Origin: VRUE01 sp963717375
Lineage (GTDB): Bacteria > Actinomycetota > Thermoleophilia > Solirubrobacterales > 70-9
DNA: 64,000 bases
NCBI GenBank assembly: GCA_963717375.1
Contig: OY970329.1
Coordinates: forward strand, 1,860,001 to 1,924,000
Reading direction: 5' to 3'
The position numbers and the translations under genes are program-made. The notes below the pieces were generated by a model. The model was given only the letters and a program-made list of their open reading frames with translations. It did no database searches and was not told the DNA's origin. Shown here in pieces: positions 40,831 to 48,415 of this stretch. The number at the start of each line of letters is the position of its first letter. Position 1 is the stretch's first letter.

Positions 40831-42189
40831 CTATGCGCCCAGCGCGCGCTGGGCCCGCGACGCGCCAGCGGCACCGCCGACCTCGGCGACGATCAGGTCG
40901 ACCGCCACCGCCCCTCCGAGCGCCGGGGCAAGCGCAAGGTAGGAAAGTGCCGGCGCTGCGATCGGCAGTTGCGCGCCGCGCCCGGTCGCCACGAAGTGGT
41001 GGATCACGCCCCACATCGCACCGATCGACGCTTCTGCCGCGAACTGGCTCGGCCGTCGGGCCGGCGGCGCTCCTCGCCGAAGCCTTGTCGCCAGCTTGGC
41101 GATCATCTCGCTGCGCCATTGGATCGCCTCGGGGCCCGGCGAGAAGACCTCGAGGAAGGCGAGACCGGTGAATGTGGGGTCGCAGGCGAGGCGCCGGCAG
41201 AGGCCAGCAATCATTCGGTGGACACCGCTTGCCCAGTCGTCGGCGGTGAGGTAGACGGGCGCCGCCGCGGCAAGGGTGCGATCGCTGAGTGTCTCGAGCG
41301 TCGCCAGGAAGCAGTCCCCCACACCCTCGAAGTGGGTGTCGAAGCTGTGCCTGGATACACCGGCGGCGGCCCGTACCCGCGGCACCGTCAGCGTCGCGTA
41401 CCCTTCCTTGCTCGCCAGCTTCGCCGTGGCCGCGAGGATAAGCGCGCGCTCGTCCTCCAGCGGCATGAGGAGAACGGCCTCGGATAACTGCGCCGCCCCG
41501 GCGGTCCTGAGGCCCCGCAGGCGGACGGCGTCATCGTCACAAAAAGAGAGTGCCCACTGCAGCAGTTCGTCTCCGTCGAGCGCCAGTTGCAGCGGGTGGC
41601 CGGAGAGCAGCCGCGCGCGGGCCAACCGGCTACCACCGGCGACGATACCTTTCACCACCAGCGGCGGCAGGCGAGGAGCGTCGTCGGCGAGAGCGAGGTT
41701 CTTCGCCATCAGCGTCTCGAAGAGCAGGTTCGTACGCTGCATCCGTTCGACCGCCGCGGCACCAGCGGTGAAGGCGTCGACCAGGGCCAACCGCGCCTTC
41801 CCAGGACTGCCGGTGATCTGATCGGCGAAGGCGAGAAACCCGAGCCGAAGCCGCTCACGCCACCCCTCCTCGCCCTCCGCGGCGGCGATGATCCCACGCA
41901 CCGAGTCGCTGACGATGATGTCGTAGGCGGCGAGAAAGCACTCCTCCTTACCCGCGAAGAGCTTGTAGAAGTCTCGCTTCGAGATCCGGGCGCGGTTGGC
42001 CAGCCTCTCCACGGAAACGGCGTTGTACCCGTGCTCGGCAACGAGCTCGATCATCGCCTCGTGCAACCGCCCGCGCTGGTGCGCGGCGACCTCCTTCGCC
42101 GAAAGTCCCGGTCCGGGCTTCAGCGGTGGATAGCGAGCGCCCCGCGTTCGTGCGCCCCGCGATGAGCTAGATCCGTTCCTTGGTGACAA
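40831..42189 (-). CDS. Fused tandem TetR-family regulator (two HTH domains)
   Basis: The 452-residue protein carries two complete TetR units. Unit 1 has its helix-turn-helix near 40-90 (AMIELVAEHGYNAVSVERLANRARISKRDFYKLFAGKEECFLAAYD). Unit 2 is near 245-300 (AATAKLASKEGYATLTVPRVRAAAGVSRHSFDTHFEGVGDCFLATLE). Each is followed by a ligand-type helical domain. A single chain could form an internal pseudo-dimer. The start is uncertain: TTG at 42189 lies inside a TGACA-N3-TGTCA dyad. It sits inside the tRNA-bounded island, next to an MFS remnant that may once have been its target. Confidence 0.88.
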   Translation of the reverse strand: MSPRNGSSSSRGARTRGARYPPLKPGPGLSAKEVAAHQRGRLHEAMIELVAEHGYNAVSVERLANRARISKRDFYKLFAGKEECFLAAYDIIVSDSVRGIIAAAEGEEGWRERLRLGFLAFADQITGSPGKARLALVDAFTAGAAAVERMQRTNLLFETLMAKNLALADDAPRLPPLVVKGIVAGGSRLARARLLSGHPLQLALDGDELLQWALSFCDDDAVRLRGLRTAGAAQLSEAVLLMPLEDERALILAATAKLASKEGYATLTVPRVRAAAGVSRHSFDTHFEGVGDCFLATLETLSDRTLAAAAPVYLTADDWASGVHRMIAGLCRRLACDPTFTGLAFLEVFSPGPEAIQWRSEMIAKLATRLRRGAPPARRPSQFAAEASIGAMWGVIHHFVATGRGAQLPIAAPALSYLALAPALGGAVAVDLIVAEVGGAAGASRAQRALGA

Positions 42190-42196
42190 TCTGTCA
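42184..42196. promoter_or_regulatory. Dyad TGACA-N3-TGTCA at the TetR start
   Basis: A perfect 13-bp palindrome overlaps the putative TTG start of the double TetR gene. It is a candidate autoregulatory operator, or it shows that the true start is further downstream. Confidence 0.45.
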
Positions 42197-42239
42197 GTAC
42201 CAAAACGGAGAGTGCGCCAAAGCTGCTACGCCAGATGGG

Positions 42240-42566
42240 AGAAGCTGACTGTGTGAGTCTGCCTAAATGCCCAAATGTCAGCCCAGCATCGCACCCTCGA
42301 TCGAAGCTCGCGGCTCGATTTCCGGCAGTCGCATCATCCGAAAGGAGTCGGTGACGCCGCACCAGCCAATGGGCCAGCGCCCAGAGCGCGAGGGCGCCGG
42401 TCGCATAGTCCAGCAGGCCCAACACAAACGCGCGCTTTCGCCCGATCAGGTCGCCGACCTTGCTGCTGATCAGGATGAACGCCGCGGAGACCAGAGCCTC
42501 CAGCGCGATCGCCGACTGGGCGCCGCTGACGGTCGTATCGAGGTCTTCAACCACGGCGGAGATCGA
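42240..42566 (-). pseudogene. MFS (DHA2-type) transporter fragment
   Basis: The reading SAVVEDLDTTVSGAQSAIALEALVSAAFILISSKVGDLIGRKRAFVLGLLDYATGALALWALAH matches the first loop through TM3 of 14-TM drug exporters, including the GDLIGRKR motif. TM1 is missing upstream, and after ALAH the frame is lost and no further transporter sequence follows. It is therefore truncated at both ends. It lies beside the double TetR gene, a common regulator-exporter pairing, and supports the view that this island is decaying. Confidence 0.7.
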
Positions 42567-42615
42567 GACCCGTTTCCTCCGAGCTCACGGGAGCGGGCCC
42601 TGGGGTCACGGGCGC

Positions 42616-43014
42616 TCAGGCAAGCAACTTTGACTTTGCCCGGTCGAACTCCTCGGCCGAAAGCGCTCCTTTGTCTTTCAGCTCGGCGAGCTTGTGGAGT
42701 TCATCTGCAGGAGAGCCGCTCTGCGCCTGCTCTCGAACGTAGCTGTCGAACTCCTTCTTGGCATCCACCTGAGCCTTGATCGTGCGGTCGCGCATCCCGT
42801 TGCCGCGAACGATCAGGTAGAGCAGCACCCCAAGGAACGGCAGGAAGACCAAGAAGAACACCCAAACTGCCTTCGCCACACCCGACAGCTCGTGGTCGCG
42901 AAAGAGGTCGGAGATAATCGAGATCAGAATCCAGATCCAGGCGAAGAGCAGGAAGAACTCGAAGATGAAGAGCAGTCCTTGGCCGAAGCTGATGTCTGCA
43001 AGCAGCATCGTCAC
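42616..43014 (-). CDS. PLDc_N / SHOCT-domain membrane protein
   Basis: The 132-residue protein has two membrane helices (about 12-34 and 46-70) forming the cardiolipin-synthase N-terminal-like PLDc_N module (WVFFLVFLPFLGVLLYLIVRG). A polar linker and a SHOCT motif at the C-terminus (DELHKLAELKDKGALSAEEFDRAKSKLL) follow. SHOCT segments mediate oligomerisation in small bacterial membrane proteins. Start is GTG at 43014, overlapping the previous gene's stop by 4 bp, so it is coupled to the DUF7144-like gene. Function unknown; membrane stress is a common guess for such pairs. Confidence 0.85.
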   Translation of the reverse strand: MTMLLADISFGQGLLFIFEFFLLFAWIWILISIISDLFRDHELSGVAKAVWVFFLVFLPFLGVLLYLIVRGNGMRDRTIKAQVDAKKEFDSYVREQAQSGSPADELHKLAELKDKGALSAEEFDRAKSKLLA

Positions 43015-43418
43015 GCCTCCTCAGACCAGTTGACCATCAGTTGGTAGATGATCACAACGTCGAGGATGATCATCAGGAACGCCCACAGTGGCGCTGCCGA
43101 GAACCAGACGATCTGCAGGATGGTGTTTATCGCCAGGAGGGAAATTCCCAGGACGCGAGCCACCGCGTTGCCGACGATCAGCCCGATGCCCGTAAGCCCG
43201 ACGAGAGCTCCGAGGATCAGCTGAACCCAGCCCCAGGTCGTGAGGTCGAAGATCAGCGCACCGTGACCGCCGACCACGACCACTTCGTTGTTGAGGATCG
43301 CCGCCAGCCCCCAGAGCGCATCGAGGGAACCGAGGATCACCATCATCACTCCTGCGAACGCGATCCAGGTGGAACGCTGGCCTCCGGCAGGTGGCCTTGG
43401 ACTCTGACCGGCCTCCAT
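43011..43418 (-). CDS. Four-helix membrane protein (DUF7144-like)
   Basis: The 135-residue product has four membrane segments near 18-40, 58-80, 83-105 and 110-128, after a short proline-rich N-terminus (MEAGQSPRPPAGGQR). The motif WIAFAGVMMVILGSLDALWGLAAI and the WGWVQLILGALVGLTGIGLIVGNAVARVLGI block match small actinobacterial membrane proteins of the DUF7144 type. AAAGGAG seven bases upstream supports ATG 43418. It is co-translated with the PLDc_N/SHOCT gene and is the last gene before the tRNA-Thr attachment site. Confidence 0.8.
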   Translation of the reverse strand: MEAGQSPRPPAGGQRSTWIAFAGVMMVILGSLDALWGLAAILNNEVVVVGGHGALIFDLTTWGWVQLILGALVGLTGIGLIVGNAVARVLGISLLAINTILQIVWFSAAPLWAFLMIILDVVIIYQLMVNWSEEA

Positions 43419-43634
43419 TTGAATCTCCTTTGGAAGGGCGGGACGGCTCGGTATCCACTCTGAGCCGGCAGTCTTGGAGGCTGCGCGCCAAGAGGACTCT
43501 AATCGCTTGTGTGGATAAGTAAAGATTCCCTGTCCAAGATCCATCAAGCCGGCGTGAATGTCCGAATTCTGTTCGGAGTTGGCGCTTGTACCGCTTCAGT
43601 TTTGTTCGGATTTGCGCCCGCATCGCTCTGGATG

Positions 43635-43658
43635 GGAAGCCGACGCCCGGATTCGAAC
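43635..43658. repeat. 24-bp direct repeat in tRNA-Thr (putative att site, right)
   Basis: Exact match to 39670-39693. It spans the T-loop to the 3' end of tRNA-Thr plus four flanking bases. The enclosed 3965 bp lie downstream of the tRNA 3' end, the normal side for tRNA-targeted integration. Confidence 0.75.
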
Positions 43659-43710
43659 CGGGGACCCCTTCATTACGAGTGAAGTGCTCTACCAACTGAG
43701 CTACGTCGGC
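43639..43710 (-). tRNA. tRNA-Thr (anticodon CGT)
   Basis: On the minus strand the acceptor stem is GCCGACG/CGTCGGC (7 bp), the D-arm contains AGCTCAGTTGGTAGAGC, and the anticodon stem CTTCA/TGAAG holds the loop CTCGTAA, giving anticodon CGT for ACG codons. The T-arm is CCCGGTTCGAATCCGGG. CCA is not encoded. The 3' end forms one copy of the 24-bp direct repeat, and the gene remains intact. Confidence 0.95.
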
Positions 43711-43780
43711 GGGACGGCTCTCATTGTAGGAGCGGAGTGGGGGCCGGGGTTCCGTCGCCGGTGGGGTTGAAGATGGGGGC

Positions 43781-44416
43781 GTGACCAGGGTTCGGGAAGC
43801 CAAGCACCGTGACGAGAACGAGATCGAGTTCTCGCGGATCGTCGCTTTCAGCGACGGGGTCTTCGCGATCGCGATCACGCTGCTGGTGCTGAACCTCGGC
43901 GTCGATCGAGGCGTTACCGACGGCGAGCTCGGCAAGGCGCTCTGGCACGAGCACCAGGATCTCTTCGCCTATGCGCTCAGCTTCGCCGTAATCGGCCGCT
44001 TCTGGCTCGTCCACCACCGCTTCTTTGGCGAGGTCACCGGCTTCGATAGCCGCCTGATCTGGCTCAACCTCTTCTATCTCGCCTGGATCGTGCTGATTCC
44101 CTTCAGCAGCCAGGTCCTGGGCGATTACGGCGGCAGCTCAGCGGCCGAGGTCCTCTACGCAGCCAACCTGGTCGGGGTGATGCTCTCCGGCACGCTGCTT
44201 TTCGCTGATGCCCAGCGGGCGGGGCTGACCCGCACGACGACCGAGGAGGCACGCGATGGGCGCCGTCACGCCCTCTGGATCGCCCTCGTCTTCGCTGCCT
44301 CGATCCCGATCGCGTTGGCCAATCCGGACCTCGCCCCCTACTGCTGGCTCGCCCTCTTCATCGTGCCGATGGCAGGCCGCGTCGTCCGCAGAAGCCGCGC
44401 GCAGCGCCCTTCATGA
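43781..44416 (+). CDS. TMEM175/DUF1211 family potassium-channel-like protein
   Basis: The 211-residue membrane protein has the TMEM175 signature at its N-terminus, RIVAFSDGVFAIAITLLVLNL (F-S-D motif in TM1), followed by five further helices (about 52-72, 83-105, 118-138, 158-178 and 183-198). Prokaryotic members are tetrameric potassium-leak channels with the filter on TM1, and the key isoleucine is kept in FAIAITLL. Start is GTG 43781. It lies just beyond the tRNA-Thr gene and is not linked to obvious partner genes. Confidence 0.88.
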   Translation: MTRVREAKHRDENEIEFSRIVAFSDGVFAIAITLLVLNLGVDRGVTDGELGKALWHEHQDLFAYALSFAVIGRFWLVHHRFFGEVTGFDSRLIWLNLFYLAWIVLIPFSSQVLGDYGGSSAAEVLYAANLVGVMLSGTLLFADAQRAGLTRTTTEEARDGRRHALWIALVFAASIPIALANPDLAPYCWLALFIVPMAGRVVRRSRAQRPS

Positions 44417-44491
44417 TCCTTGTGGCTGTTCTGTTGCAGAAACCTAATGTCTGCGAAATGTTTACGCTTCGGCGGCCGGTAAAATGCCATC

Positions 44492-44761
44492 ATGGAGGCG
44501 ATGAGAGAAGCGTGGACCGACCGGAGGCTCGACGGGCTCGATCACAAGGTGGATCGCATCGAGCAGAAGGTCAGCGACTTCGAGATACGGGTCGATCAGC
44601 GCTTCAATGAAGTCGACGGTCGTCTCGGTCGGATCGAACGAACAATCGACAACCGCCTCGGCAGCCTCGAGGATCGCTTTGCCGCGTATCAGCGTGCCAT
44701 GCTCCAAATGAGCGGTGTCATCGTCGCGGCCCTGATCGGCATCATCGCCACTCAGGTCTGA
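44492..44761 (+). CDS. Coiled-coil protein with C-terminal membrane anchor
   Basis: The 89-residue product is an almost continuous heptad-repeat helix (residues about 12-66: LDGLDHKVDRIEQKVSDFEIRVDQRFNEVDGRLGRIERTI). It ends with one membrane segment (MSGVIVAALIGIIATQV, 72-89). Such proteins are common but uncharacterised in actinobacteria. No Shine-Dalgarno is visible; ATG 44492 or the second ATG three codons on could be used. It converges with the ThiF-type gene, only three bases between stops. Confidence 0.72.
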   Translation: MEAMREAWTDRRLDGLDHKVDRIEQKVSDFEIRVDQRFNEVDGRLGRIERTIDNRLGSLEDRFAAYQRAMLQMSGVIVAALIGIIATQV

Positions 44762-44763
44762 CG

Positions 44764-45870
44764 CTACCCCGGTGCCGCTCCCTGTAGCTCTTTGCCGGAA
44801 TGAGGCTGCATGCCCCCGCATACCGGGCAGCTTGGCTCTGGGACCACCGGCTCCTTTTCGACCTCCATCGTGCGCAGGTCGATGATGTGGCCGACGCCAA
44901 GCGTCGAGGGCTGGGCGAGGCCAGTGAGCTGGTGCAGGACGTCGAGCCCGATCTGCCCGCCGATCAGGCCACAGGCCGGGCCCAGCGTCGCCGCCGGCGA
45001 GCCTTTGCCGCGCTGCTGTTCGATCGCCACGTCGAAGAGCGGGTAGGTGCGGCGGTAGCCGATCTCCTGACAGGAGAAGCACCCGGTCACCCCCGGCACG
45101 TAGAGCGGCCCGACCCGCGCGATCGGCGGGAAGTGGCTCATCGCGATGAAGGGGATTCGGGCGTTGAAGCAGGCGGAGTTGATCCACCCCTCGATGTCGT
45201 GCGCCGGCCAGTCGCAGGCGTCGATCACCAGGTCATAGCCGGCGATCGTCTCGGCAACCGCCGCCTCGCTGTCGAGCTTCTGCAGCCGCGTCTCCACCCG
45301 CATCGAGGAGTTGAAGGCCCTGAGGCGCTCGCCGGCGGCAACCGCCTTGTAGCGGCCGATGTCGGACTCGGAGTAGAGGACCTGGCGGTTCAGGTTGCTC
45401 AGCTCGACCCGGTCGAAGTCGACCAGGAGCATCTCGCCGACTCCGACGCAGGCCAGATTGAGCGCCGACCAACCACCAAGGCCGCCGACGCCGAGCACGG
45501 CGATTCGCGAACTGGCAAGCATTTCCTGGCACTGCGATGCCGTCGGGCCCGTCGTGATGTCGCTGAAATAGCGCAGCTGGCGGTCGTAGCGCTCGACGAC
45601 CTTCTCGGGGATCAGGTCATCGTCGGCGGCGTCCTCGACGACCCCGAGCTCCTCGAACTGGGCGAGCAGGTCGCCGACCTCGTCGGCGCCGAACTCGTCG
45701 ACAAGCTGCTCGCGCGTGCGCGTCCCGTCGAGCGCGGCGAGCAGCTGCCGCCCGGGCTCGTCAGGGTCCTCGATGTGGATGTCCGCGCCGGCGCTTGGCC
45801 GGAGCAGGTAAAGGTCGCCGTTCGGCGCTTCCATCTGCTGGGTGGTGCGCTTGAGTCGTGGTCTGTTCAT
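44764..45870 (-). CDS. E1-like ThiF-family adenylyltransferase with N-terminal RRE/PqqD-like domain
   Basis: Residues about 16-80 (GDLYLLRPSAGADIHIEDPDEPGRQLLAALDGTRTREQLVDEFGADEVGDLLAQFEELGVVED) resemble PqqD-like RiPP recognition elements. The E1 core follows: GVGGLGG at 127-133, the D-F-D-R-V-E-L-S-N-L-N-R-Q-V block at 151-163, and a zinc site from C264/C267 and C348/C351. E1 enzymes adenylate a C-terminal carboxylate or act as docking partners in thiazole/oxazole peptide biosynthesis. AGGAGG upstream supports ATG 45870. No cyclodehydratase or precursor peptide was found nearby, so the substrate is open. Confidence 0.85.
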   Translation of the reverse strand: MNRPRLKRTTQQMEAPNGDLYLLRPSAGADIHIEDPDEPGRQLLAALDGTRTREQLVDEFGADEVGDLLAQFEELGVVEDAADDDLIPEKVVERYDRQLRYFSDITTGPTASQCQEMLASSRIAVLGVGGLGGWSALNLACVGVGEMLLVDFDRVELSNLNRQVLYSESDIGRYKAVAAGERLRAFNSSMRVETRLQKLDSEAAVAETIAGYDLVIDACDWPAHDIEGWINSACFNARIPFIAMSHFPPIARVGPLYVPGVTGCFSCQEIGYRRTYPLFDVAIEQQRGKGSPAATLGPACGLIGGQIGLDVLHQLTGLAQPSTLGVGHIIDLRTMEVEKEPVVPEPSCPVCGGMQPHSGKELQGAAPG

Positions 45871-46023
45871 GCGAAGCCCTTTCCTCCTGGGGTACGCTTC
45901 AGACCAGCCGATTGCTCAAATTAGTTTCGTTTAATACCGCATCCCCCGCACGTCTCTTCGTTTTAGGGTACGCCAGGAATTCTATCTTGGTACTCAATAT
46001 TGACGACGAATTGAGGAGGGACC

Positions 46024-46650
46024 ATGGCGGCAAGATCGGTCAAAGACGTGATCGCGGGGGGGAAGCTGAAGACGTTCCTCGACCGTCGCCTGATCAAGGC
46101 GCTCTCGCATCCGCTGCGCGAGCATGTTCTGGCGGTGCTCAACGAAAGGGTCGCCAGCACAAGTGAAATCGGCCGCGAAATCGACCTCGACGTGCCGGCC
46201 TTCTACCACCACGTCGAGCTGCTTGAGGAACTCGGTTTCCTCGAGCGGGTTGAGAGCAGACGACGACGCGGGGCAGAAGAGCACTTCTTCCGAGCCAAGG
46301 CGACGATGTTCTTCGACGATGAGGCCTGGGAGCGGATTCCGGCGACCGTGAGGTCCGATATCGCCGGCACTCACATCTGGGCGATCCTGAGCGATCTCAT
46401 AACGGCCCTGCGTACGGGAGCGTTTGGAGCAAACCCCGCGACGCACAACACCTGGCTACCTGGGGTCTTCGACAGGCTTGGCTGGCAGGAATGCCTGGCA
46501 TTGATGAACGAAACGCTGAACAAGATGATGGCGATACAGAGGCGATCAAGCGAGCGGATGGCCGTCTCTGGCGAGCCCGGTCTTCCGGGGACAGTTGCCC
46601 TCATGGCGTTTGTGACTGCCCCTCCGAGCACGCAGTCGGGAGCTCACTAG
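46024..46650 (+). CDS. ArsR-like winged-helix regulator
   Basis: The 208-residue protein has a winged HTH at about 20-95: LIKALSHPLREHVLAVLNERVASTSEIGREIDLDVPAFYHHVELLEELGFLERVESRRRRGAEEHFF. A helical C-terminal domain of about 110 residues (AWERIPATVRSDIAG...FDRLGWQECLALMNETLNKMM) is probably for ligand binding or dimerisation. GAGGAGG upstream supports ATG 46024, and a CAATATTG dyad at 45995-46002 is a candidate operator. It is paralogous to the gene at 47705 over its whole length. It diverges from the ThiF gene and may regulate it. Confidence 0.88.
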   Translation: MAARSVKDVIAGGKLKTFLDRRLIKALSHPLREHVLAVLNERVASTSEIGREIDLDVPAFYHHVELLEELGFLERVESRRRRGAEEHFFRAKATMFFDDEAWERIPATVRSDIAGTHIWAILSDLITALRTGAFGANPATHNTWLPGVFDRLGWQECLALMNETLNKMMAIQRRSSERMAVSGEPGLPGTVALMAFVTAPPSTQSGAH

Positions 46651-47354
46651 GAGTTCGTCAACTCCCTGGCACGGGCGAATACGGCGTCGAGCATGGGCTC
46701 GGTGAGACGGCCTGTGAAGGTGTTCTGTTGGCTGGGGTGGTAGCAGCCGAGCAGCATCCAGCGGCCAGCCTGCGTTTCGGCACCATGGCCGAAGCGCGGT
46801 TTTGGCCGGGGGATCTCGCCACCGAGGGCGCGTATCGCCCGCAGCGCCCCGTCCCAAGCGAAGCCACCGAGGGCCACGACCGTGTTGCAACGCTCGAGCA
46901 GGACCAACTCCCGCTCGAGGTAGGGCAGGCAGTTATCGCGCTCTTCATGTGTGGGGCGATTGTCCGGTGGCGCGCAGCGGACGACTGCGGTCACGTAGGC
47001 ATCGTTGAGCCGCAGGCCATCGTTGCGGTGCTCTGAGGTCGGCTGAGTGGCGTAGCCGGCGCGGTATAGGGCAGCGTAGAGCCAATCGCCCGAGCGGTCG
47101 CCGGTGAACATGCGACCGGTCCGGTTGGCGCCGTGGGCTGCCGGCGCGAGGCCGACGATCGCCAGCCTGGCGGTGGGATCGCCAAAGCCATCAAGAGGTC
47201 GTGCCCAGTAGTCCTCACCCTGAAAGCGGCGCGGGGGGTCCTCGGCGCGAGCCTCGCGCCACTCGACCAGGCGCCGACAGTGTCGGCAGGAATGAATCTC
47301 CGTCGCGAGTTCGGAAAGAAGCTGGAGCTCAGGTGCTTTTCGCCCGCTGCTCAT
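46647..47354 (-). CDS. Uracil-DNA glycosylase, family 5 (UdgB-type)
   Basis: UdgB removes uracil, hypoxanthine and related bases from DNA. The 235-residue protein has the Fe-S cysteines C23 and C26 (CRHC) and two later ones in VRCAPP and RDNCLPYL. Motif A is GLAPAAHGANRTGRMFTGD, typical of family 5, which lacks the polar catalytic residue of other UDGs. Motif B is GCYHPSQQNTFTGRL. It converges with the upstream winged-helix gene (4-bp stop overlap). Nothing links it functionally to its regulators. Confidence 0.93.
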   Translation of the reverse strand: MSSGRKAPELQLLSELATEIHSCRHCRRLVEWREARAEDPPRRFQGEDYWARPLDGFGDPTARLAIVGLAPAAHGANRTGRMFTGDRSGDWLYAALYRAGYATQPTSEHRNDGLRLNDAYVTAVVRCAPPDNRPTHEERDNCLPYLERELVLLERCNTVVALGGFAWDGALRAIRALGGEIPRPKPRFGHGAETQAGRWMLLGCYHPSQQNTFTGRLTEPMLDAVFARARELTNS

Positions 47355-47704
47355 ATCGAAACTGAATCATGCGGCGGCACCCCGGAGTGAGAGGACCCGA
47401 TCGTCCATGTTTGGGATCGGGTCCTCCCCTTCGGTTTAACGACCCTTGAGAGTCGACAGCTGTGGGACGACATCGCCCGTTTTAGAGATCTTCACCCTGC
47501 CTCACCCCCTTCGCAAATCGTCAGCTCTTTGCGGCTGGGGGTCGCGACCCATCCGGTACAGCGCTTTAGACCAATCCATTACTGGAAAAAGTTCCAGTAA
47601 TCATCAAACGAACCGAAAAGTTGGGTTTTCGGTTTGCCAATTTGGCTTTGTGTCTAATAGGATGGAGTGGTTAGAGGCCGCACAATGAATCGGAGGAGTC
47701 CCCT
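47355..47704. other. 350-bp intergenic region with a hairpin and several dyads
   Basis: No protein-coding gene is supported here. It holds a 12-bp hairpin (47391-47426), then an AT-richer stretch with three dyads before the next regulator: ATTACTGGAA/TTCCAGTAAT (47578-47601), AACCGAAAA/TTTTCGGTT (47611-47634) and GCCAATTTGGC (47636-47646). These probably mark promoter and operator DNA of the gene at 47705. Confidence 0.6.
47391..47426. terminator. 12-bp hairpin, terminator-like
   Basis: GAGGACCCGATC (47391-47402) pairs exactly with GATCGGGTCCTC (47415-47426), followed by CCCCTTCGGTTT. It lies upstream of the UdgB start, not after a gene end, so it may shield one transcription unit from the other. 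Confidence 0.6.
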
Positions 47705-48364
47705 TTGGCCGCAAAGACCAAGACCAAGAGCAAGACCAAAAAGCAGACAGGCGTCGACCAGCGCTTGGTGAAGGCACTGGCCCACCCCCTGCGGGTGCAG
47801 ATCCTGATGATCCTCAACGAGAGGATGGCCAGCCCCAACGAACTTTCCAAGGAGTTGGAAGAGGGCCTAAGTCAGGTCAGCTACCACGTCAAAGTCCTCA
47901 AGGACTTCGAATGCATTGAGATGGTCAAGACTGAGCCACGCCGCGGTGCAGTTGAGCACTACTACCGCGCGACCGCACGAGCCTTCTTCACGGATGCCGA
48001 GTATCAGCACCTACCGGATTCGATAAAGCCTGGGGCAACCGCGGCTGTCTTCCGCATGATGATGGAGGACGTGAGTGGTGCCCTACAGGGGGGAACGTTC
48101 ACCGCCCGGGATGACATGCACCTCAGCTGGACTCCCGGTGTCGTCGATGAGCAGGGCTGGAGTGAATCGGTCGATCTCGTCAACGACACGCTTGAGCAGC
48201 TGATCAAGATCCACGCAGGCAGCGCCAAACGGCTGTCCAAGTCTCGCGAGGAGGGCATCCCGACAACGGCGGTGCTGATGAACTTCGAGAGCCTTCCGCC
48301 CGAGGCGAAGTCCTCAAAAGGCGTCAAAAAGAGCAAAGCGAAGAAGGCTGCCAAGAAGGCCTAG
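47705..48364 (+). CDS. ArsR-like winged-helix regulator with lysine-rich tails
   Basis: The 219-residue protein is a paralogue of the gene at 46024: LVKALAHPLRVQILMILNERMASPNELSKELEEGLSQVSYHVKVLKDFECIEMVKTEPRRGAVEHYYRA is the winged HTH (about 20-88). The helical C-terminal domain contains PGVVDEQGWSESVDLVNDTLEQLIKI. Unlike its paralogue it has Lys-rich ends (AAKTKTKSKTKKQ and KGVKKSKAKKAAKKA), which may add non-specific DNA affinity. TTG 47705 has GGAGGAG upstream. Several dyads in front suggest autoregulation. Confidence 0.86.
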   Translation: MAAKTKTKSKTKKQTGVDQRLVKALAHPLRVQILMILNERMASPNELSKELEEGLSQVSYHVKVLKDFECIEMVKTEPRRGAVEHYYRATARAFFTDAEYQHLPDSIKPGATAAVFRMMMEDVSGALQGGTFTARDDMHLSWTPGVVDEQGWSESVDLVNDTLEQLIKIHAGSAKRLSKSREEGIPTTAVLMNFESLPPEAKSSKGVKKSKAKKAAKKA

Positions 48365-48415
48365 TCTTTCGCGGCGAAAAGCGGTACAAACTCCACATAT
48401 GCTTCGCGCCCGCCT

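Noticed and set aside
39670..43658. Integrase or excisionase within the putative island
   Set aside because: No tyrosine or serine recombinase motif was seen in either strand, so an active element is not claimed.
43558..43770. 70-codon plus-strand ORF over the tRNA-Thr gene
   Set aside because: It lies across a tRNA gene in antisense and has no domain.
45899..45997. Possible 32-residue precursor peptide just upstream of the ThiF/RRE gene
   Set aside because: It would start at TTG without a ribosome-binding site, its codon use is AT-rich unlike neighbours, and the region looks like the divergent promoter. It lacks a convincing leader-core layout.
47446..47688. 80-codon ORF in the 350-bp intergenic region
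   Set aside because: No ribosome-binding site, atypical composition, and it runs through three operator-like dyads.
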